64,000 nt of DNA from Balanoglossus misakiensis. Lineage: Eukaryota; Hemichordata. Both the position numbers and the translations under genes were made by a program. Below are positions 55,143-64,000 of this stretch, piece after piece. The notes beneath the pieces were generated by a model, which ran no database searches, was not told the origin of the DNA, and worked only from the letters and a program-made list of their open reading frames with translations. The stretch lies in contig CM082580.2 of assembly GCA_040954595.2 (NCBI GenBank), positions 8,556,001 through 8,620,000 of the forward strand, in the 5' to 3' direction. Each line of letters opens with the position of its first letter. Position 1 is the first letter of the stretch.

Positions 55143-58100
55143 CAGCGGGAGAGGCGACGGTGGCAACCTGTGGTGACAGAACACAGGTATACGCATGAAG
55201 CAGCGGTGTACTGTGCAGTGTTACTGTAAGAAGATTTCGGTGACTGCGAGCGAACAAGCAACGCGACACGTACGGACACACTGCAGTGGTTTGTCAAACA
55301 CCGCCCTCATCCCCTGCCACAAATGTAGGCGTGGCCGCGGCGTAGTCGCACGCTAGCGTACAATGAATTTCATGGCCCGGCGCGCTGAATCACCATATCA
55401 GTAACGGTCGCTCTTGCCTAATTTATCCAATGATGATATTCCAGGTTTAGACATAACGCAAATAGTAAAAGTAATATCCGAGTGGATCCTTGAGAACTAA
55501 ATTAGATGCGTTCACCTAATTAATTTCATTTCAGTGAGCCCATGAGGCTATCATTAGAACTTAGATACTTTTTCCATATACATTGTACTTTATAGGGCTT
55601 CGTAATAAATCTTCGAAAAAATGCTGTTTACAGTAAAGAAGCACAAGAATGTATCTCATATCCGTAGCTTTGAAAGTATTTGCTCAGGAAAAAATGAGAA
55701 TGTAGGATCTCGGTTGTATCCGACAGTCGCGAAACGTGACAGTCTAATAATGAACTCTCCATCGTGTGCGACCTACGTGTCCTAAATTAGCTCCATTATC
55801 ATTTTCTACTCCCGCTTCGCCTGGTAACGGGAAAAAAATTGAACGTATTTATAAGGTGTGATAACATCCCAATGTCTCACGTAGCTCGCCCGGGCATCAC
55901 GGGAAATCGTTTCGGAATATGTACACTGCATACACGCCAAGATGTCCCTGACTCATTTGACTGAGATATCAGTGCATTTCGCACACGCACGCATGCGTGC
56001 ACGACAGCAGGGAGATGTTGCAAAGAATAGGACGCACGGAATACGGCGCAGTTTATTGGAAGTCAAAACAACAAAGGGCAGATGACAAAGGTGTCCACTA
56101 ATCCCGATAAATTTGCTATTGTTATACAGAGAACAAGTGGGCGCCCCGTTCAGTCATCAATTCTGATATGGTATACTGGTTCATAATTGAAGCCAATCCG
56201 CCCACTACAAATATTAATTTAAAAGGGCACGTAGGCCTGGAACGTATTCTCGACACCTAAATTGAAATATATCTCTTCCAATAAAATCTGACACGTTCAT
56301 GGCACTTGACGGGGCATGGTTACGAGTAAGCCGTGTTTGAAAACTGTACATACGAGGAAGCTTTCTCGTTTACAGGGGCCATCGTTTTTGTCCCATCAGT
56401 CATTCTTTTTTTCGGTACTGTCACTGTCATATGGGTTTAAAGCGTCCGCATGTACATAATCATTTGGATTATTGAAGCAAAGCCAGTGAGGCGAATCACG
56501 TGACCTTTGCGCGTGATATGTGATTACAATGGAACTATTATTTTCCCCGAAACAAATTGCAAACTGGGTCAATTAAGAAGAACGACGTGATATTTATAAT
56601 CTGTTTAAACAGCTTGTAAGAGACAAGTGCGTTTTAATATGTCGGGGTATTATTAGCGCTCAAGACAAAAGCGTCGTCGTGCGCGCATTGCACTGAGCGT
56701 GATGTACTTTGTTGTTACCACGAAACGACATTTAGCTGCCTTTATATAGTTGCTATTGCAAGTGATAATATTAGACGTTGCTTATTGGGGTGAAAGTCAC
56801 TGCTGTTTTCGTACTCAAATGATCAGTTGCAGTGCAAGTTTGTATGTTTTGACACGAAATTGTGAAACGTCGTTTAGTACAATCACATCTGTAATATCAA
56901 GATATGTAGCAAGTGTTATCAAAAGCGATGCAGTCACTGGACACATTACCGTCTCTGCACAAGTTTATTTTATGTGTTAATTAGCGGTTAATTGATTGAC
57001 ATGGCAGCGCTAAGATCTTTGTGATCCGTAGCAATATTAATCAAATTATGCGGAGTAATATTGGAAATCTATCGCTAAATTACGAAAGTCCATTTATAAA
57101 CATGCAAATTTGCATTTGTTGATTAATTAACAAGAAACCATGCAACGTCTTGGTCAAAACGGGAGGCAGTCACAACCCGAGCAAAATATGTCACCAATGC
57201 CATAAGGATCATTTGTCTACGAAGAGATATTTTGTACTTATCGATCTATGCACAATGACATCAATATGTCTGCGGGGTGTATGCTTCGCCGTATTTTCAT
57301 AATAACTTTATTATTATACGTCTAACACCTTTGTCGAGCCGGTTCTTGCATGTTCACAAAGCTTCCCTGCCTACTTCAGACACTGCCCAGTGGGGTCACG
57401 GTCAGCCAGCTAAATTTGTTTACGATATCAGCGCAGTCACCAACGAACAGCTTCACAAGACGTTCTCTGGCGATATGCCTCACCAATGCCTGGACCTTTC
57501 CACTCGGTGGAGGTCTTGCGGACAGATCACTGAGGGAAACATTTCATTCTAAAACAGTCCACAAAAATGTATCGACATTTGTTGGGCATTTTATTCGTCC
57601 CCATCATCTAAGTGCGCATAGAGAAAAGACGGATAATCATATTACCCGCACTGCAAGTTGTTGCATAGGCGCCTTCTTTCACGTTCGAACTCCCCTCAAA
57701 ATAGTACAAGAGCCACGCAGGTTATCATTGGGGTGGTTGAAACCGTTCGAAAGTGAAGCCGAGAAAGTGTCTCCGAACAGGGACAAGTAAACGTGGCGTG
57801 GCATGGGTGGGGCGTCTCGAAACTGTCCGATAAGTTAAGTGTGACTGAACTATCTGGAACTGGCGTTCCACAGCGTGATAATTTCTAGTGCGCTGATTTC
57901 TGTTGTTCGGAGCGGTATATGTAAAAAATAAAGAATATACATGTGCACATATTTTACATTGGTCAAATACATGTACAGGAACTAATATATAGCAAATAAA
58001 TGCATAGCCGTACCTGATATTTGGGTAAGTCACTGAAGCTGCAAGCTTTATCACCTCATTTATTTCTGGAACGTGTCGGGCGGTCGGCGAAGTTCTCTCC

Positions 58101-59662
58101 CCGAGAGCACTGAACTCTGAAGTTACTGAGCGCTAATTCACTGAAATAAAAATTCAACACGATGAAGATTCATCCCATGTGGCCCTTGAAGGAAAATATC
58201 AGCTCAGCGTCCATCTGAACATATCATAGCTCGCCGCGCATGGGTGTGCTATTGGCCTTTGGCCTAATCATGCACTGGTCTGGTGTCAGTGGCCTCCGCG
58301 AATGTACAGCAGCTGCTGTATGCACATGCATTCTTCTCGGTCACACGAATCGCCACTGTCTGCGAGGCCGCTGCACTGCCTAGCCTACGGAGCAGCAAAA
58401 CAACATCCGGGCAATTATGTCACAGTGGCAAAACTTGACAGATGGTTCCATTCCACATTTGGAGCCAATAACCAAATTGCATTTTTGCTTTTTGTAGTGA
58501 ACGCGTATTTGACGACAACTCCATCAATATACATGTAGATGTTTTTGCCAAAGTAACTATTTTTAGTAATGACATACTATTACGCCGACACAAGTAATTA
58601 GGAAACCGAAGTCGAGTGAAATTGATAAAATTACCACATGATAGAGGGCAAGGAACGGATTGAAACCAGGCCTGGGTAGAAACCATACAATGGCGGATCA
58701 ATAAGCGTTAGACCAATATGGCCGACGAGATCTCGAAAATCACGAGACTAGCGCATGTATGTGTATTTTTCTGCCCCTGGCGTACATATTTGTTTCCGCG
58801 CTTTTTGCCCTCGGTGATTTCACAGACACAGGCGCATAGAAACGTCTGAAAGTTGGGTCAAGGCAAAATACAAAAAATGTACACTGGTCCCTCAATCAGG
58901 ACGGCTAAGTGACAATCCGATTAAAATCAGATGTAAAGTTGGCTCGATCTTTACATCGTCTGATTGAATGTGTGCTCTCAATTGTGCATCTCCTAACAGT
59001 TGAGGGCGCATCAGTGTGCAACATGTAAGGAGCCTGGTACACATGTATGTGAATACTAAGGGTGGGCAACATTTTCAATGTAATTGACCCTGGCTTCAGT
59101 AGAATCTTACACCACAGACCCCGGAGAAATTTCCCCAGGGTCTATGCTTACACCAAATATACACTGTTCGGATTATGTGATTGTCCTCAACGAGACGCTA
59201 GTTATTGGGCCAGTGGCATGCACATGGCTGAATGAATCATAGTTTTGGAAGCCAAGCGGAGAACAAACGGCCAGATACTAGAGACTAAGGCTGGGTCTCC
59301 ATAATATGGAGGCTATTGTAGTTCGTGAAAATAGATACCACACGTGACGCCATGAGTTCAAACTATCCAAATGGACGGCAAGTGAACAACGTCCGATGTC
59401 CCTAAGGGAGTGCCCAGACTTTACTTCCAGGGGGAAGCTGCACATTCACGTGGACAGATTACATTGAAAAGTGGCCGGATTGCAATTGCTTTATGTTAAA
59501 TTAATAACCTTATTTTCATATACCGCTAAAAGATTGGTGTTATTGTGACCTTCTCACCCAATTTCTCGTGTGATAAAATGATACCCTACCCCTGAAAATC
59601 ATCCGGGCCCCTGGAAGAAAATTCTGAACACTCCCTCAGTTTAACCTTGATCCACTTCAGAT
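55143..59662. other. Intergenic region between ADAM-like gene and SDR gene
   Basis: About 4.5 kb between two divergent genes. It should contain both promoters. I see no supported exon; it holds a short hairpin at 58925-58965. The open frames at 57277-57790 have no recognisable domain. Confidence 0.5.
58925..58965. other. Short hairpin (inverted repeat)
   Basis: AATCAGATGTAAAG is followed, after 10 bases, by CTTTACATCGTCTGATT. The arms are complementary over 14 bp except for a 3-base bulge on the right. Confidence 0.6.
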
Positions 59663-61083
59663 ATGGCAGCGGTTCAGGTCGTAGTGCGGATGCTTTTCCT
59701 GGCCCTCTCCGGGTTTTTTTTGTACATAATCTACGACTCGCTGTTTCCCCTCAAACCGCTCAAGGATGGTAAATACGGGCTCAACATCACGCACGTACCG
59801 TTTACAGCGACGCTGTGCTTGTTGGCCGGGATTGCGGCGTGGCTGTACACGATCCCGGCAAAGGTGTATGACGTGCGGGGAAAAGCGGTGCTGATTACAG
59901 GTAAGGAGTGTGCGTGTGGCCCGCTGGCACCCCGGTGGGTGGTGATTGTCATTATAACCATAATGGAATAGCACAAATTGCTCTACACGCCTATGCCGAG
60001 AGAATGACAAAAATAGCCGTAGGGTCAGGAGGATGCTATTATTGTGCCGGGCCGTTAATTGTACTGTTCGATGTTTGTCGGTGCCTGGTTCCATATTCAT
60101 GCTCCGATATTCGGGTCACCGGTGATTGCGGTGACATGACCCGGCGCCCGTCTGTGCACCTCTCAAACCGTTTTCGTGTTTTCCAAAATATTTTTTTCTT
60201 ATTAACATTGCGAAAAAACATCGCATTGGACCATGATTGGACCAAGCAGTATATGTACCAAAAGTTTGTCGACCCATGGTCGACAATTGTTAGTTTATAC
60301 GTTTTGTATGTGTTATAGACACCGCCTTGTCATATGGATATTACTGCGATAAGTGGGTGTAAATGCTGAGAGCAATACACTTATGTTGAAACCCTTATAT
60401 ACCGGCCTCTGGACTAAACAACGCTACCACGCTATGTTTACTAGTATTTCTCAATTGTTTTTAAGGCAAGGTCTCTACATGTCTGGAATTCTTAATACCC
60501 CCCCCCCCCCTTTCAACAATGTTTGAACACAGCCTTATCTCTCGATTTATTGACCGCCACGCGTCTCTGTCTTATCTATCGGCAGGTTGTGACACCGGGT
60601 TCGGCCACGCCCTGGCAATCCATCTCGACCGCATCGGATTCCGGGTTTTTGCAGGGTGCCTCTTCAAACGCGGCGAGGGTGCACAAACACTTGTTCAGAC
60701 GTGCTCGAAGCGACTGGCAACCATTCAGATGGACATAACCGACCAACAACAGGTGGACGACGCTTTGGAAGATGTGCAGACCAGATTAGATGGACAGGGT
60801 TGGTTAAATTTTAACCGGTTGCAAATGATCAACGCCGTATAGTTAATATTGTGTTTCAATAGATCTTACGTCATTGCGTCAAAGGTTATCACTTGTAGAA
60901 AAAGGGGTCACGGCTACCTCTCGATCTCACGCATGAAGTTTCCTTGAATCGCAGTCTCAGTGGTTGAATGCTGTACCCCTCATTCAGATTAGGTCACGAC
61001 GCATGACATGGACCATAGAACGTACATGTACACGACACGTACCAGCGTGGTTTCAGTAACATAATTTCTCTCTCTCTCTGTTT

Positions 61084-61114
<31 letters not shown>

Positions 61115-62406
61115 TCTCCCCCCTCTATCCCCACCTCCCTACCTATCTCTCTCTCTACCTTTATCTCTATCTCAGAATTGTGGGGCCTGGTGAACAACGC
61201 TGGAATGCTGTGCTTGGCAGAATTTGAGATCACGCCGATGTCGATGACTGAAAAATTGATGCAAGTGAACTGCATTGGCGCTATGCGAGTGACGAAGACA
61301 TTTTTGCCTTTGATACGGCAAAGCCAAGGACGCATCGTGAATGTCACCAGCATAGCAGGTAATTAAAGAGAAGCTCCAAACCTATTAGGGTGGGTATGAT
61401 ATAGATGGGATGGGAACATAGTTTTGTATTTTTTATACAAATGGATGGATGGGTTGGTGGGTCTGATGGTTGGGGGTGGATTGGTAGTTGGTTTGGTGGG
61501 TGGGTAACGGTTGATTGCTCCATGGGTGAACGGACTAAATGGAGAAAATGACATGATCTGGTAGGTAACAGATTCATTGATTTATTGACTGATTGTTTGA
61601 TCTTGATTTGATTTACTTCAAGGATTAATGACCCTCGGCCTCCACGCAGCCTATTCAGCGTCCAAAGGAGCCCTTGAACTTTTCTCGGACGGTCTCCGCA
61701 TGGAAATGGCGCCGTGGGGGGTCAGTGTGTCCGTCATAGAGCCGTCGGGATTCCGAACAGGTAAGAGCATGCGCTGCGCCCTGTAGTACTTTGTCATTTT
61801 GTGTGCTGGATATCGTCGCAAACCACGACCTCTTTGCGGCAACAGTTTTAGAGTTGCATGAGAAGACAATACGTCAGCTATACTTATGAGCATGGTGTGG
61901 TATCTGACAGCTACAACACTATAGCTCACCCTCATTGCCTTCATTTAGATAATCTGACAATGTGGTACTAGGCTAGACCTACTATTGCTAAGGTCGACTC
62001 ATCAAAACCGCCCTTTTCTTGATTTATTCACTCATTATCAGGTTTGCTAGGCGAGAAGAATATGAAGGCCATGGCGCAAAGTGTCGTCCGCGAGATTTCC
62101 CCGAGGCTGATGGAGGACTACGGAGAAGGGTATTTTAAAACGTACGAAAAACGGATGGTTGCCATCGGTTCACATGCTTCGCGTTACATCCTGCCGGACT
62201 TGTCTCCCGTCATAGACTCCATCACCGACGCCCTCCTGTCGTCTGCTCCAAAAGCTCGCTATGCAATGGGCAAGGGTGTGTGGATCATGTTCTTTGCAAG
62301 ATACTGCCTACCGACAAAATGGGGAGATCGCCTGCTGTTCAAAATTTTCGCGCCCAAAATATGGGAACCAGCGGGAGTAAGAAAACTACATGGCAAAGAC
62401 GCGTGA
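59663..62406 (+). CDS. SDR9C-type dehydrogenase (HSD17B2/BDH1-like), 378 aa, 5 exons
   Basis: Exons: 59663-59900, 60586-60798, 61176-61358, 61623-61760, 62042-62406; phases agree (1137 nt). Two hydrophobic N-terminal segments (about residues 8-25 and 48-64) suggest membrane anchoring, as in HSD17B2 and HSD11B2. The Rossmann fold follows: KAVLITGCDTGFG (TGxxxGxG cofactor loop), then QMDIT, LWGLVNNAGM (NNAG), GRIVNVTSIAG with the catalytic serine, and AAYSASKGAL with the YxxxK catalytic pair. The C-terminal part (EISPRLMEDYGEGY, RYAMGKG) matches the SDR9C group. Members oxidise or reduce steroids, retinoids or hydroxybutyrate with NAD(P)(H); the substrate here cannot be read from sequence. The start ATG is the only one in frame before the first TM segment. 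An inverted paralogue begins about 600 bp to the right. Confidence 0.9.
61069..61168. repeat. CT-rich microsatellite next to an SDR splice acceptor
   Basis: CT and TTTC repeats run almost up to the AG of the exon 3 acceptor (61175) and so extend its polypyrimidine tract. Confidence 0.85.
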
Positions 62407-62609
62407 TCGTAATAGACGAATTCCGAGTGGCAAAAGATTGACCAGATTTTAAAGAACGGTAGCTGCAACTTTTGATAATATTCCCGGTGTTTTTATTCTG
62501 TGTTTCCACGACAGTTTCTTGTATATACACCCTGTAATTAGTTGACATGGACAATATCAACCTTGTCGTCACAGATTGCCGGACTGGAAACTTTACAACT
62601 ATATTTCAA

Positions 62610-62615
62610 AATAAA
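62610..62615 (+). terminator. Poly(A) signal of the SDR gene
   Basis: AATAAA about 200 bp after the stop codon. Confidence 0.6.
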
Positions 62616-63002
62616 GAGACAACATGATCTGAATAATGTGTGCACTAGTGATTTTTTTAGCTGACCAATGGAGAGAGACAAAATAGGCCTAATCGCCTAT
62701 ATGACATCTGCCGAGTGACCATGGTTGTGTTGTTCCCCAATGTGTATATACTTGAAAGGTTAGAATTCCCAACGCTTATATCTGCTTTTACAATCGTGCA
62801 GGGATTGCGAAATAAGAAAGCGTTTCTTTTAGAAATACCAGCGTGTTCAAAATCTGTAAGATATATTCGTCTCAGATAGCAGTCATAACTGCTATACACG
62901 CAATTTTCGAATAGACCATGAAAATCCTCATGGTGAAAGCATCTTGAAATCTCATTTACATCTGACAGCGTCTCGGGTCTAGCACTCTGACATCATCTGA
63001 AC

Positions 63003-63867
63003 TTATCGGCCTTTCCTTTCCCTTACTGCAGCTGGAAGTGGCCTCAGGCGGCAGAAGAGTCTGGCGAATATGCGGTCCGCCATCTTGGTCGGCAGGAAGT
63101 GTCTGACGAAGAGCATGAGTCGCGCGCCCTTGCCGACCACATAGCGCGGTTTGGGGTCCGTGGAGCGCAGGGCGTCAACCATGGCGTCGACGACCGAGGA
63201 CAGGTCGGAGAGGATGTAAGGGCCGCCTTTGCTCAGGCGGGTCACCCGTTGTCGATACCACGCCAAATACTCCTCTCCGTATTCTGCTTTCAATCTCGGA
63301 GAAATCTCGCCTTCGACGCTCCGCAACATCGCCTCTATTTTCGTCTCACCCATCAGACCTGAAACGGCCATCAATATGAGAGTGCCCTCTTTAGTTCGCC
63401 GGTCCACTGGAAAAAAAACTACTTCACTACCGCGTCTGTAACTTGGGGCAAGCCTTTTCAGTGTTTTACTTCTGCGTTACGACCACATTTTCCCCGTCTA
63501 TTCCCAGAGACATGCTGTAACGCCCACTATTAGGTTTCTCGACTCAGCCACTTTGAGTGTGACATGCATATTCCTGCCTGGGCATTGAAATCATGTTTGA
63601 ACGATCATTGAACTTTAAATTTCACTGGGTCAATCTCTTAAAAATTTGACAAGCACACACTGTAACAGCAAATAAACCAGTCTGGAAGTATAGGGTCATG
63701 TTGGGGTCACTGAAAGAATAGATAGATACCTGTTTGGAATCCGGCTGGTAGGATGAGTGACACGTGAACTTCCCATGGCTTCAATTCCATTCGAAGACTG
63801 TCCGAAAAGAGTTCGATGGCAGCTTTGGACGCCGAATAAGCAGCGTGAAGTTCGAAAGCCACTTTAC
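63003..63867 (-). CDS. SDR9C-type dehydrogenase paralogue, last two exons (partial)
   Basis: Two exons on the minus strand are visible: 63730-63867 (138 nt) and 63003-63358 (stop TAA at 63003). They correspond to exons 4 and 5 of the neighbouring SDR gene; exon 4 has exactly the same length and phase. The first contains the catalytic AAYSASKAAIELFSDSLRME; the second contains EISPRLKAEYGEEYLAWY, YILSDLSSVVDAMVDALRS and RYVVGKGARLMLFVRHFLPT. The cofactor-binding and NNAG exons must lie beyond the right edge. The C-terminus is shorter and more arginine-rich than in the neighbour. The pair is arranged tail to tail with about 600 bp between stop codons. Confidence 0.88.
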
Positions 63868-63920
63868 CTAAAATTAACGAGAACGTCAAACCAATTAACA
63901 TGCCAATCAATCATGAATCA

Positions 63921-63921
63921 C

Positions 63922-63953
<32 letters not shown>
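63921..63953. repeat. (CTAT)n microsatellite
   Basis: About eight CTAT units in the intron of the partial SDR paralogue. Confidence 0.92.
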
Positions 63954-64000
63954 GCCCGTCTGCCTGCCTTTATGTCTATCTGTTTTAGGTACCCGGGGTT

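Noticed and set aside
59657-60100. Minus-strand 147-codon frame opposite SDR exon 1
   Set aside because: Antisense to a recognised SDR N-terminus; no support of its own.

Overview
This is nuclear DNA from an animal. The genes are split by introns with GT-AG (twice GC-AG) borders, poly(A) signals are visible, and the noncoding DNA is long and rich in microsatellites. The gene set (ADAM-type protein, DBF4, CCDC89, a class A neuropeptide-like receptor, SDR9C dehydrogenases, a fibrinogen-like secreted protein) and the very frequent TACATGTA palindrome suggest an invertebrate deuterostome. I favour a cephalochordate such as amphioxus, but this is an inference from style, not a proof.

Layout, left to right. 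(1) At 1054-1428 on the minus strand is the first coding exon of a peptide-type GPCR whose other exons lie off the left edge. (2) About 17 kb (1429-18769) has no gene I can support; it holds microsatellites, a foldback element and a miRNA-like hairpin. (3) At 18770-19552 plus is an unrecognised coiled-coil protein with an N-terminal cysteine cluster. (4) At 20825-27406 plus is DBF4, the regulatory subunit of CDC7 kinase, in 12 exons and about twice the human length. (5) At 28571-30231 minus is a secreted protein that begins like a fibrinogen C-terminal domain; it converges with DBF4. (6) At 31505-34940 plus is CCDC89 in 7 exons. (7) At 36227-40276 minus is ATP synthase F1 beta in 9 exons, with three related box C/D snoRNAs in its introns; it converges with CCDC89. 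(8) At 42500-55142 minus is a 17-exon ADAM-related membrane protein of 616 residues. (9) At 59663-62406 plus and 63003-63867 minus are two tail-to-tail SDR9C dehydrogenase paralogues; the second runs off the right edge.

The genes do not form a pathway. Neighbours are simply packed as convergent or divergent pairs. The most unusual item is the ADAM-type gene. Its prodomain is clearly ADAM, but every zinc-binding histidine, the catalytic glutamate and the cysteine-switch cysteine are replaced. The protease-like domain has no cysteine at all, and the disintegrin, cysteine-rich and EGF modules are missing; a Ser/Thr-rich stalk leads straight to a transmembrane helix. It looks like an expressed pseudoprotease receptor or decoy rather than a decayed gene, because all 17 exons keep phase and splice sites. 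The second most unusual item is the snoRNA family in the ATP synthase beta introns. Human ATP5F1B introns also host C/D snoRNAs (SNORD59), but these carry a different guide, matching 18S rRNA near its 3' end.

Exon borders were deduced by eye from splice consensus, reading phase and family homology. No search or transcript data were available.
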